Shown piece by piece: positions 13,201 through 24,876 of a stretch of 64,000 bases of DNA (the first letter of the stretch is position 1; each line of letters begins with the position of its first letter). The DNA lies in NCBI GenBank assembly GCA_016617785.1, contig JADILM010000010.1:496001-560000 (forward strand), in the 5' to 3' direction. The position numbers were made by a program, and so were the translations under genes. Source of the DNA: Sporobolomyces roseus. Taxonomy: Eukaryota > Basidiomycota > Microbotryomycetes > Sporidiobolales > Sporidiobolaceae. The notes beneath the pieces were generated by a model, which was not told where the DNA came from, did no database searches, and saw only the letters and a list, made by a program, of their open reading frames with translations.

Positions 13201-13503
13201 TCGAGGCTCAAGTTTCGCAGCTTCATTCTCAACCTCCGCCATCTTCGTCGGCCTCTTCAATCGGACACGCGGATGTCGAGGAGCTACAAGATCAGATTGC
13301 CGATCTCGAGGAGGAGTTGAGGGATGCGAAAGCCCGAGAACAGAAAGTTCGAAGTCAATTGCTCGATGTGGGTTTCTCCTGCTTCACACTTCAAGGGTAG
13401 CAAACTGACGTCTCGCGAACACATCCAGGAATTGAGTACGGTACAGAGTGAAGTGTCGTCCCTCAAGACTCAGCTTCGACAGGCACAGCGGAAGATGAAG
13501 TGA
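10228..13503 (+). CDS. Uds1-domain (up-regulated during septation) coiled-coil protein
   Basis: Exons 10228-10887, 10965-12956, 13022-13092, 13157-13367 and 13429-13503 give 1002 residues. After a Ser/Gly-rich head, residues ~190-260 (IMIELLSGQAAIEAKDYDVL, then EEVQDIKKEHALLANRI-like helix and SLALETRLRDSSAKL) match the Uds1 domain of fungal septation-induced proteins. The remainder, about residues 330-1000, is almost continuous heptad-type coiled coil rich in Glu, Ala, Arg and Leu, ending in short charged exons. Such architecture suggests a structural role at septa or in the cytoskeleton. This is inference from the family name only. The initiator ATG is followed directly by GTGAGT and an in-frame 75-base stretch ending in CACAG (10231-10305), so this segment may be an intron. 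Removing it would give a start beginning MRRIFGG. Confidence 0.8.
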
Positions 13504-13730
13504 ACGTTTGAACGAGATTGTCCCTGGTTATTCTTTTTCACGTTACGAGAACAGTACTTTGTTGTAGTCTTATGTTCTATTATCCCTTACGATCCATTCC
13601 ACCTTCTACTCTGCGAGAATCAATTTGCTCCTCATCAGTTTCGAAATTCGATTCGGCTCGCTCTCAACGTTGAATGCAACTGCTTCACCTACGATTACTC
13701 TCATTCTTTCCTCGCCAGATCAACCGCAAT

Positions 13731-15425
13731 ATGGCAACTATCGCTACAGCTCACTCGACTAGTTCAAACGCTGCCTCCACATCGACTTCGACCCCTCATT
13801 CTTATCTCGATCTCAAATTTGAATTACCAGAGAAACGATACGTCGGATGCCTTGCTTGTCAGCGTATGTCGACACACCATACTCAACTGTACAAAGTACT
13901 CAAACTGACAGCCCGCTCCTTCTACAGGTGATCCTCTTCTCTCCTCCCTCGTGGTCAAGGTCTTGAGGTGTGACAAGGTCCAGAAAGCGCCGTCTCCACC
14001 AGCAAAGGGCAAGAAAGGAAAGAAGGACACCCAGGCAGTCTCAGAGGAGGAGCTTTGGGAGATTGAGATGAACGATACCGGTTAGTCCTATCATGATTCA
14101 ATACTTCTTTCCCCCGACACTTTCATCGAAGTGAACAGTGTTTCGTTTACAGTTCTGTTCCCGGAAGGAGGAGGACAACCTAGTGATACTGGATCGCTTG
14201 TCCCTCTCGACGCTTCAGGTTCACCCATCGAAGCGGAATCTGCTATCGTTCGAGAAGTCGCCCGTCGTAACCTCGACGCCGTTCACTTCGTCACAAAGGC
14301 CTTCCCCGTCGGTAGTCAGGTGCTAGCCAGAGTCGACATGGAGCGAAGAACCGACTTGATGTCGATGCACACCGCACAACATCTCTTGTCGGCGGTTCTC
14401 GAACGAGATTACGAACTGGATACGCTTTCATGGAGCTTACAGAAGTTTCCCGAACCGTGTTACATCGAACTCCCTCGAGTACCGACTCCAGAAGAGATTG
14501 AAAAGGTACAAGCACGGTGTAACGAAGTTATAAGGGAGAAAAGATCGGTTAAAGTGAGAATGGAGTTGGTGTCGGAAGAGACTGGAGTCACGTTGAACGA
14601 GAAGGCTCCAGATGATTATCGAGATGGAGAGCGCGCACCGGTCCAGAGGACAGTGATTATTGACGGAATCGACGACAACCCGTTCGTCTTTCTTTCCCTG
14701 CTTTTTTCGCTCTCGATTCTAACGGGTCGCAAGTTTGACACAGTTGCTGTGGAACGCATTATCCCGACCTCTCGTGGCTTCGATCACTCTACATCAGTCC
14801 GTACACCACCTCCGTTCGAGGTCAGAACTGCAGGCTCCACTTTGTCGCCGGACCTCGAGTCTTGGAGTTCCTCTCGTCCTCTCATCAGGTCGCGCGAACT
14901 TCAGCACTCGAAGCCGGCTGTAACCCTGCAGACCTGGCTGACCGTATCAGCGGGATGGTCTCTTCCCTCGCCGAACTCAAGAGAAAGGAGAAACGGATGA
15001 AGGAGGAGTTGGCGGGTCACGTAGCGAAGGATTTATTCGACAGCGCGACAAGGGCTACAGGTAGCGGAGCGCCTATTACAGGGCTCTCCTTCCGAGAGGA
15101 GGAATCGACCAACGGCCTCGACTTTCTTTCCCTCGTTTCGATGGATCTCTCGGCCCGCTTCGCCGCTCTCGACCAGCCACAGCGCAAATATCTCTTCATC
15201 CTCGCCCACGGAGATACTCACGGTTCAACAAACCCAGGAGGAGGATCGGTACTCATTTTGGGATCTGAAGACATGGTTGTCAAGGCTGGAGAGCGCACGA
15301 GAGAAGCATTTGGAAGCAAGATCAAAGGTGGGGGAAAGGGTCGATGGCAAGGAAAGGTTGCTGAGAAGTGGGTTGCGGGAGATCGGGAGAAGCTGGAAAA
15401 AGTTCTCGAAGAAGCCTCGTTGTAG
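13731..15425 (+). CDS. Alanyl-tRNA editing protein (AARSD1/AlaX type II family)
   Basis: Exons 13731-13863, 13928-14080, 14153-14681 and 14744-15425 give 498 residues. AARSD1/AlaX proteins are free-standing editing domains that hydrolyse Ser or Gly mischarged on tRNA-Ala. The TVLFPEGGGQPSDTG segment is the family's N-terminal hallmark. The zinc site is complete: HTAQH at residues 168-172 and CCGTH at 273-277 (HxxxH plus CxxxH). The C-terminal part, with a Gly-rich GSVLILGS region, matches the AARSD1 C-terminal extension. The CCGTH codons straddle the last intron, which confirms that junction. A Lys/Gly-rich insert (AKGKKGKK) lies near residue 70. The product is expected to act in the cytosol beside alanyl-tRNA synthetase. 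Confidence 0.92.
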
Positions 15426-15785
15426 AAGAACACCTCTTTGAACTCTGATGATGTCGATGACCTTCTCTGGTCAGCTCGCCTCTGATCTCTCCGGTAAAGT
15501 GAGCGACGAGGGAGCGAGAGTAAAGTGTCTCAGCAGAAGGAAAGTAGTTGCAAGGTAAGAAGAATTCGAAATTGGGTTGGGTCAGATTTTGTGCGAACGA
15601 GAGTACGGTACTAAATTTGCGAGGAACTGAAGGGATATGAGCAGAGTAAGCGAACGAGGGGAACTGGATATAAAGATGGTACAAAATCTGAAGGTCAAAA
15701 GAGTCGAAACGAAGGTACGAGTTTGGGTGCTGATCCGAGAGAGCGAATCCGAGAGGAGTAGCCATGCAGTTTGCGAGCTGTCGGA

Positions 15786-18700
15786 CTAAGTGCGACGGGC
15801 GGAGAGGAGAGTTTCGTAGAGAGGTCGATAAACGGAAAGGTTGAAAGAGGTGACTTTGGCGATTCGCTCGCCGAGCATGCGTACTTCTTTTGTGAGAGAC
15901 GTGAGACCATTACGGGAGAAGATGAGATCGACCTGAGAGGGGATGTGAGGAGCGTGAGGTACAACGCGTCGAGTCGAGACGGACGAGGAACGACCAGTTC
16001 TTTGACGTTTCTCTCCCTCATTTTCATCCGGAGAAATGTCGTAATCGGTCTCCGCCTCCTCCTCCGCCGAGTGTGAGCGTTTGATCCCTCGAGTGGCGAC
16101 CAAAGGGGAAGTCGAAGCCATCATACTTGCAGTCGGAGCGAAGGAATCGTTACCGATTGTTGAAGTTCCACTCGCAGTTCGACGACCACCGGTTCGCATC
16201 GACGTCGGCGCAGATGCAGGAGTCCACCATTTGACGAATTCGAAGTCACTGAGAGCTTTTTCCTTCGACAGTTCCTCGTCGACGACAGCTTGGAGCGTTC
16301 CACGAAGACGTTGCGAGAGGAGTTGGAAGACCTTTGAATCGGCTCGTGCGTTGACGTCGAAGTAGCCGTCGATGAGTGAGAGCATCTGTTGATCGGGAGT
16401 TGGGAGGTTGACACCGTGATTCGAAATTGAAGTTGCTGAGCAGTGGCGAAGTTTTGCCTCTTGTGCTCGAGCGGCGACCTGGAGGAGCGCGTCTTGCATT
16501 CCTAATCTCCATACTTCGCTATCCAACTTGGTGATACCTTGACCAGGAGGACCTTGAGGGATTCCGATATTCGAAGTCGCAGATCCCGAGAGCGAACAGT
16601 GAGAACCGGTGTTGGCCGAGATGATGCACCAGAGCTCGTGTCGTAGTACGTCGAGGTCTTCTGGAGAAGGTCGAGCGGGGAGAGCGAGTTGCTGATAGAG
16701 GAGAGTGAGCATGTAAACGATTGTGAGATCGGTAACATCGCAGTGGAAATGAGCGAGTCGGTAGGCATCGAGTTGAAGGGTTTCGGGAAGAGCAGGGAAG
16801 GATGATAGATCGGGTCGTGGAGATGGAGGAGTAGATGAAAGGGTTTGAGGAGAGAAGACGAGGTCGAGCACGCCGTGAGCGACAATCTTATCGGCCAATT
16901 CCCTCGAGTCCAACGGGAGCTGATCGACCTTCTGTTCGAACGACGCCGCAGCTAATTCGAACCACGACTGCGAGCGTGGAATGGTAGAGTTCAAGTCCTG
17001 GCGAGCGTTGAGACCTTCGAAGAATCGGCGTTCGAATTCGACTGAGGTTTGGAGGAGGTATGGTCGAAGGGAGCGGAGCTGATGATTGGCGATATCCTGA
17101 TAGAACACTGATGTGAGTGAAAGCAGCATTAATGGGGAAAAGATGCGGAAACTTACGAGTTTCATGAGTTCGAGAATCTCGAAACACATTCGCAAACCTT
17201 TGACGATTCCGTCTCCTTCGCAAGCTGCGATCATTTCGTCGACGAGCTCGTCTCGCATCGGTGCACAGTGTGTTTTGAGAGTTGAACCGAGGAATCGAGC
17301 GAGACCAGCGACGTCGAGGACCCCTTGCACGAGTTGCTGGCTGACGAAACCGGGTTCGAGGGCTTCGATGATCTGCTCTCGAGGTCCATAAGCCGTGAAA
17401 GAGGAGACGCTCGGAGGAACTGGTGATGATGGAGACGAGGTCGAGCCAAAGACGGCAGTCGAAGGAGGAATCGGCGAGACGGGATTTACGGCAGGTAGGA
17501 GGGAGAGCAAGATACCGCGAAGTTCGGCGACGAGGGCGATGATACGGGAAGGAAGTTGGGTCGTGCTGACGATAACTGTCGATTTGCTCGAAGAGGGAGA
17601 AATCGAACTGCAGATGCAGGGAAGGAGGGTGTACTCTGTGAAGGTGGTGCATCGACATCCAGTGGAGATCTCGCGCGAGACGGCTAGCCAATATTGCTCG
17701 GCAGCAACTCGTTTGCGCTCGCCCCTGAAGTAAAGGAGAGTCGGAGTTAAGTAAGATCAAGATATCGAAAAGAAGCGATCAAGCTGGCTCACCGAATGCC
17801 GTCAAAGTTGGCCCTAAACATCAAATTGGGATCGAAGACGACATCGTGTCGCAGCTGAGCATTGCGCATGACTTCATTGAGGTCGAGTTCACGTAGAGTG
17901 GTTTTCGAGATTGGCGGAATGAGCGAAGTCGAGGCGAGAGGCGAAGTGAGCTCGATACCACGATTTGCTAGGCTTGACGAGTGAGCTTGAAGAAGTTCAC
18001 ATTGAGAAAGGGGACGTGGAATAGGAGATTGTTGGTCGGCGTTACGATGTCGGTAAGAGGGAATATTGGAAGCTTGGACTGGTTCAGGTCGACGTCTCCT
18101 GCCTCGCTGCTTCTCCTTTGAATCGTAGAACTTGACGAAGTGTTGACGCTGCTCAGGTGCACGGGGAGACATGGGACGAGATGTGGAAGGCGATGCGAAG
18201 GAGGAAGGTTGGAAGTGGGAAGGAGAGAGAGCTGGGAGGGAGTTGGCGCGAGGACGACGAGGTGGCAGTGCGGTAGAAGTGGGCGACTTGGAGAGAAAGG
18301 AGTTGCTGTGTCTTTGCGGAGCCGGGGCTCGAGAGACGGCAGTAGGAAAAGAGGAGGTTTCGGGGTCGAACGGTTGAGCCGACGAGGAAATGCTTGAAGT
18401 CGTCGAAGATGAGCAGACTTCAATGAATGGAAGTGAACTGGAACGAGTAGATAGTTTCGAGGTAGAGGGGATAGGGACGAGTGGTGGTGGAACGAGAGAA
18501 GGCGAGGTTTCGATAGATGAGGAGGAGGGAGGGAGAGGTTTTGGAACGAAAGCGATTCCGGCTTCACGAGCTTGTCCTTCCTCGATCGCCGTGACCTCGG
18601 ACGTCTTTGGTCGTTTGACTATGCGCTGTTCCTCCGCCGAGTCCTCCTCACTTCGTACTGGTTCCTCACATTCAGCATTCGTCGACCATTCCGGTTCTGT

Positions 18701-19039
18701 CAGAACTGTTGATGCCCTTCTTGCCCTCAATGTCGCAATTTGACTCCTCTCGACCTGTTGTACAGTTCTACTCCTTCGTAACATTGCTCGAGGTCGAGCG
18801 CTGCGACCCTCGTGACCCGATTCTTCGAACTCTTCAACTTTTGATCCACCTTCTTTCCTCTCTACCTCATCTTCACTTGATGTACGTTTGCGAGATTGTC
18901 GACGTTCGTCGTTATTCGAGTCGTAAGAGGGGTTGACCGAGGCGAGACAGGAGCTAGCTGATGAGGATGATGCAGAAGGGGGAGTTGAATTGCTGGTTGA
19001 AGGAGGAAGAGAGACTTGAGATGAGTAAGGAGTTTCCAT
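15786..19039 (-). CDS. TCP11/Sok1-like protein
   Basis: Three exons on the minus strand (19039-17793, 17724-17157, 17096-15786) give 1041 residues. The first exon encodes a long disordered Ser/Pro/Arg-rich N-terminus. From LNEVMRNAQLRHDVVFDPNL onward the sequence follows the T-complex protein 11 (TCP11) domain: FRANFDGIRGERKR, YWLAVSREI, a mid-domain helix ending LELMKL, then SLRPYLLQTSVEFERRFFEG. The yeast relative Sok1 is a multicopy suppressor of cAMP-dependent kinase loss, and human TCP11 is linked to cAMP signalling in sperm. A role in PKA signalling is therefore plausible but not shown here. A SDFEFVKWW motif occurs near the end, before a basic, Ser-rich insert. The start METPYSS was chosen. 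An in-frame upstream ATG at 19195 would add 52 residues. Confidence 0.83.
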
Positions 19040-21573
19040 GGGCCGAGAGTTGAGGACGATGAGCCGATGTCGAACGATGTGGAAAGAGAGAGAGTGAGAG
19101 AGAGAAAGATGAATGCAGGGAGGCGTCAAAGAAAAGGGGGGTCGAGAAGAGAGGAGCCTGCTTCGACTGAGATTTTCGATGATTTTTGTATTCAAAAGTC
19201 AGGTCATATGAACTTTTCTGGGGGCCGCTTGAACAACACCGACGTCGATAGACTCACAGACAAGAAAGAAAGGGAGACGAAGGGGGAGAGACTTGAGGTG
19301 GGAAGTTGACCGAACACTCCTTCTTCCCTTTTCTTCCTTTTGATGTCAGCGCGGTTCTGGTTCGAAGACGTTTGTAGCAAAGAGAATAAGGAGAAAAGGT
19401 AGGGAGAGTCGAAGTGAGAGGGAGAAGAGAGAAGTATGAGAAAACGAGCCACTGCTACACGATTCCCCTTCCCAGATAGCAACGACACTTCGAGAGGAAG
19501 TCCTGGATTCAAGTTTGACCGTTTATGCTTTCCCTCCTGCAGATCCGAGACAGGACAGATGCGGTGCCTGAAAAAACGAGAGGAGAAGAGACACTCGATG
19601 CGGCAGTTTCAAACCCGTTCAGCTTCTTTCCTTCTTCTCTCCTCTGAACTTTCGCACTTCCACAATGAAAGCAGCTTACTCCATTGAAACTGTTTTGACG
19701 ATTGCTTCGATGTGTACCTCACCGACCTCAGTACTTTCACGGAGCGAACTTTGGTCGGCTTCTGAAACTTATTTGCTCGTCGGCTACAGACAACGACTGA
19801 CATTGAGACGAAACATTCTTCTATCTATGGTTTGTCTCGTGCGACATATGACGCTGACTAGATGTCCATGCGAGGAATCTGGCCACTGCGAAGTTGTAAA
19901 CGAGGCTGCAAGACGAGAGAAACGAAGTGCAAGCCATTTTTTGTTCCCTTGCAAGCTTTGCGAGTTTTCCTCGCAATCCGTCACAGGCGAACAATCGATT
20001 CAAGCCACTGTCATCTGAGGGAAATCACATCGTATGCTCGGGCGGGCTCTGCGAGAGAAAGGAAAGGTTGGTGCGGCTGCACTCCTTCCTTACCTCGAAA
20101 ATATGCTTTAGACTGCTCTCACAACCCGCTTTCTGCTTCCACCGAGTTCTCTCTTCGCGTACGCTCACAGAACAGGGAAAGATGAACCTGAGTCGGGTTA
20201 GGCCGCAAAGAGTAGAGGATCAATAGCTCGCGTGGCACCAAGAACGGAGGAGGAAGGAAACGAATGATCGCAGAAGAGTGCTGTCCTAGCATTCCTGCCG
20301 AAGCTCGACATACTCCTGCCCAATGTCTGCCGCTCCGAGAAGCGAGCATAGAGTTTTCAACTTGGAAAGGAAAGATGCAATTTTCTGCATTTCTATATGC
20401 GGGACGATTACGACGAAATGATGCTTAAAGCGTTGTCTCGTCACTTAAGGGGACTATCTACGATATCCACCCATTCTCCCAAACTCAGCACTTCCTGTCC
20501 TGATCGTTTCGATTGAAACGACGTTCTTGACGACGAAGACACCGATTCCGTCCGAAGGCAGTTCGTGGCGACACGCGAGTGACTCGCGACCAACGATTAA
20601 CCGATCAATGAAGTTGACCGGTACTGGCAGGTGGGATAAAATCGTTGTAACCGTTCTTCTTGCTTGCTGTTCTCCCTTTTCTATAACGTCGATCGTTCAG
20701 AAGAACTAACGGTACAAGTCCTGAACGACTCATGAACGGTCCCATTGAAGTGAGGAAACCGCAAGCTTGACAATTTCGCAATGCCCCCGAAAAGCTCAAA
20801 ATTTGACGGAATCGTTTTCGCCCCCGAATGAAAGGAGATGCGATTGAGACAGTCTCACTAATCTGAGCGTACAACCGTTAGAATCCTATAGGAAGCATCG
20901 TAAATTGACAAAAGGAGTCTCTATCAAATAGCGAGTTCTGATTCACCCCCTCGCATCTTTCGTTTTTGACGAGAACCAGAAGTCATTCTACGTCTCCCGG
21001 TCCGGAAGAGCTGGAGCTGAAGTTAAAGCCGTCTATCTCATTAACTAAGGCTAGCTAGATCTGGCGGACGCGACTCGAGACACAAAGATTGGGAGGCCAG
21101 GAGAAAACTCGAATTCGCAAAGAGGTCTCGAGCTGTTGTCATCCTCCCCTTCTTCCTGCTCGTAGATAGATCACGGACCCACCTTGAATAGCTCCCTCCG
21201 TTCGTCAAAGGGACTCTCATTCTGTTTCAAGCTCGGTGACTCGTCCCAGGTTTTCGCAATCCAAACGATCGTCAATCTCGCGGGCTATAGCAATCGACAG
21301 TCGACGAGTGCGATCGACATAAAGCAAGTTACAATACAACGAACTGTTAAAAGGAAGGACAGAACACAGTAGGAAAGAAGAGCAAAAACAGCAGAGTTCG
21401 AATATAATCACTTGGAAGCAGTAAAGAGAGCGAAGGGAGAGGGATATAGAGTGGAAACCGGCAGGTTGCGTAGAGTGAGGGTGTAAAGCCGAGGAAGAAC
21501 AGTGAGGGAGAGGGGGATAAAGCGAATGCAAAGATAGAGAGGGCGAAGTTGTTGGAGGGACGTAGAGGAAGGT
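19040..21573. other. 2.5 kb region between TCP11-like and kinase genes, no gene recognised
   Basis: Holds the promoter and leader of the TCP11-like gene and the 3' end of the kinase gene. The small ORFs present lack family features or splice logic. A short hairpin CGTTTC-gatt-GAAACG is centred near 20512, and a TTTCGCAA motif lies at 20774. No tRNA, snRNA or mobile-element signature was seen. Confidence 0.45.
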
Positions 21574-24035
21574 TTAGGGTAGTGTCGGTACAGGAGGGAG
21601 GATGTTCTCTAATGGAGGAATGACTTCGATTTTGGCGAACCAAGGATCGTTGAGGATGACTTCTGTCGTCGCACGAGTTTTGGGATCTGGATCGAGCATC
21701 CTTCGAATGATGGAACGACATTCGCGAGGGACGAGGTTCGAGAGTGGTGCGGGAGTAGAAGAGGACGAAGAGTACTGTTGGAGGTAAGGACCGAAGGAAG
21801 GATCTGAAGGTTTCGCAACTCGCCATGGGAGTTCTTGGAAATGCATGCAGTAGAAAACGACTGCCGCTGCCCATACATCTACGAGTCGTGCATCATATTC
21901 TGGAACAGTATACGAGAGATAAAAAGTTAGTTGCGAGAACCGGAGAGGGAGAGTGATTTAGTTCGACTCACCTTTGTGCTCGAATTGTTCAGGAGCGATA
22001 TAAGGTTCACTCCCACACAATCCTTTACTCAAATGAGTCTTCTTCTCCCAGCACATTCTGAACACATCACTGACACCGAAATCGGTAATCTTGACGTGAC
22101 CTTTCGCATCGATCAAAAGGTTCTCAGGTTTGATATCCCTGTGAGCGACTCCCATCGAGTGCAGGTACGAGATGCCGGCGATGATTTGCTTGAAGTAAGA
22201 ATTGATCTCCATCGGTTCGAGGTCACCCTTCTTGATCGCTGCGTAAAGGTCTCCTCCAGGGCAGTACTCCATAACTTCGCACCAGTGTTGTTGTTCGTCT
22301 TGAACGAGATCGACAGTTTCGACAACGTTGTGACTGAAGACGACGATGACACGGCAAGGTGAACATCCAATCAAAGTCATGAGTGGAGGGAGTAAACGAG
22401 AACGTACTGATGGAGAGTCGAAGAGATGCAAAACTCTGAAGTAAGCTTCTTGACGTACTCCTTCTCAGTCTCGTTCTTTCGTCGTTTACGGAATTCCTGT
22501 GAGAAGTGTGTCACGAGTCAGTGAGTAGGTCAGGAAACTAGACAAGAAAACCCATCGATACTCACCTTTACAGCGTAAAGACGTTCAGTACTTCGATCCC
22601 ATTTGTGAGCGAGCCTGACGACTGCAGTAGCACCTTTCCCAACGATGACCTTGTCGCAAACTCCATACTTCTTACTCAAGCTAGCGTTTGATTTATCTCC
22701 CCTACTCTTTTCAGATCCACCATACTGACTCTTCTCCTGCTCCCCATGATCACTCTTCCCATCATCCGACTTCCTACTCGTGACTGAAGTCTTGCGTTGA
22801 ACTTTGATCCTCATGAAATCCATCGCACCTCCCAATCCACCTTTTTCATGATGACCTCCCGAATTGTGGTGTTCTCCATGACTTCCACTCCTAGGTCTCC
22901 CGTTCTGACTAGGAGTTCTACCCCTCGAAGCGCTCCTCTCCCTCTCCCTCTCGGTCTTCTTCTCTCGTTCCCTCTCCTTCGTTTCCTCTTTCTCTCGTTT
23001 CTCCCTCTCTTTCCTCTCCTTCTTCTCGCGTTCCTTGTGTTCCTTCTCTTCTTGTTTCTCTTTCTTCTCCCTATCCCGATCCGCTCCACTCTTCCTTCTC
23101 ATCAAAGGGTGTCCTCCCGCTCCTTTATCCCCACCATTCACATCCAAATGAGGAGTACCTGGACTACTTGAAGTTGCGAGTTGACCTTCACTAGATCCAC
23201 CTCTCTCCATACCTTGACTACTCGAAGCCACACTGACACTCGAGTTGTTTTTGTCCCGATCGAATAATTTCCCAAACACTGACTTTTTCTCCTTTCCTCC
23301 ACTTTCGGTACTCTTCTTTCCTGCACCTCCCATCGCGACGCTGTTGACGGATAAATGAGAAGACGATTGGAACGATTGAGCGTTTGGTCGAGCGAGGTTA
23401 GGGGAGGATAAAGGAGGAGCATGTTGTTGTGAAGGAGTACCGGTTCTCGAAGTACCAGGAGTAGCTTGAGTTGAAGAAGCGAGGTTGGGAGTAGAAGGTG
23501 CGGTCGAAGAAGAAGGGGGAGCTGGACCAGGGATCGCGATTCCTCCAGGACTAGGTAAAGGTGCGAGAGTATCATGTTGAGATTTCATCGAGTTCGCTTC
23601 TTGACCCGCTGCAGTTCGAGACAAGATATCTCCTGCCAATCGTTCGTGATGTTCCGTGACATGTTGAGAGAGAGTACGAGCTTCTGAACCTGCTCCAGGT
23701 GCTTGATGATGCAAAGTACCTTGATCTCGTTGAGAAAGTTCGAGATTCATGGCGTTGAATTGAGGTAGGGGATCTTGACCATCGTCATCGCCAGCGGGAG
23801 TAGGAGGGATCGATACGGTAGAGTAAGGAGAGAATTGTGGAGTAGAGATGGAAGAGAGTCCAGGGGAAGGAGCTCCAGAGTGGTGAGAGTAATCTCCTTC
23901 CTCGTTTTCGGTCGAGGGGGTTGTCGTCGAACCGAGAGTAGAGAGGTAGGATTGAGTTTGAGACATGGCGGGAGCTGGAGTAGGTGCGAGCGGTGGTTCT
24001 GGTGAATCTTCTGGTGCTGCAGGTGTATCCGTCAT
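21574..24035 (-). CDS. HAL4/SAT4-HAL5-type serine/threonine protein kinase
   Basis: Four exons (24035-22566, 22496-22408, 22333-21972, 21899-21574) give 748 residues. The first ~440 residues are disordered: Ser/Pro/Thr-rich, then a very charged stretch of Glu/Lys/Arg repeats. The kinase domain occupies about 465-748: glycine loop GKGATAVV, catalytic Lys in YAVKEFRKRR, HRDIKPEN, DFGVS, and an APE-like YIAPEQF. The EFRKRRKNE sequence after the Lys and the DARLVDVWAAAVVFYCM block are characteristic of the fungal HAL4/SAT4, HAL5 and NPR1 kinases. These kinases control plasma-membrane nutrient and ion transporter stability and salt tolerance. Every exon junction falls inside a recognisable kinase motif, which supports the model. 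An in-frame ATG at 24083 would add 16 residues. Confidence 0.9.
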
Positions 24036-24083
24036 TTTCGAAGAGTAAAGCGGTTGATTCGGTGTTTTCGGGAAGGGAGGCAA

Positions 24084-24876
24084 GTGTGGAGAAAAGGGAA
24101 GGAAAGAGGATTAGATCGTTTGGATGCTGATAAGGATGAAGTCAAAGTGAGAGAGTGGCGATGGGATGGAAAGGGAGAGAAGGAAGGAAATGTGTGTCAG
24201 CCAAGTTGAAAGAATGGGAAAGTTTCGATGGGATGAGGTGAGCAACTTGAAAAGTCGTCTGTTTGCACCGCTTGTAATCCACCTATTCGAGTCCAATGTA
24301 GTATATATCCCTTGTTGTCCCTCTCTGCACCTTCGAGTCACTCCCTGTAAGAGAGTCTAAGAGTGTGACAAGAGATCCCCTCTCTTGCTTTCCAATCACG
24401 TTGTATTCCTCCCGCTAGCCTCTTATCCCTTTCCTGACCCTCTGAACACTTCCAAGTACTACCCAGCATCCCTCTCAGTTGACCCGATGAGAATGGTGCA
24501 GCCTCAATCTTAATCCCTCTTCCCGTTCCCTCGCTGAGCGACTTCGACGAGAGATTTAGAGAGACTCACCTAGACACCTGTTCCTCTTGACTAGCTCCTA
24601 CTACTCTCAATTGATCTTGTAGTCGATTCGATAGTGTGTCGCGTGGTCTCGTTGGTTCAAAGCAAAAAGTGACTGAGTGGATATTTCCCTCAAATCCAAT
24701 TTCGCTTATTTTTGGGTTTTGATTGGCTCTCTCGTTCAACTCTTCGACGATTGTGAGGAAGGGGATGGATGCGTTGAGATCTATTATATCGAGCAGAGAA
24801 AAATACTATACAAAACAACGAAGAAAATGAAAAGTGAAAAAATGTATCGTCGTTTCGCTCTCCCATCGATCTATAT
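24084..24876. other. Kinase 5' leader/promoter and PQ-loop gene 3' end
   Basis: About 800 bases of pyrimidine-rich sequence with AT-rich stretches around 24690-24850. No ORF with coding character or RNA gene was recognised. Confidence 0.4.
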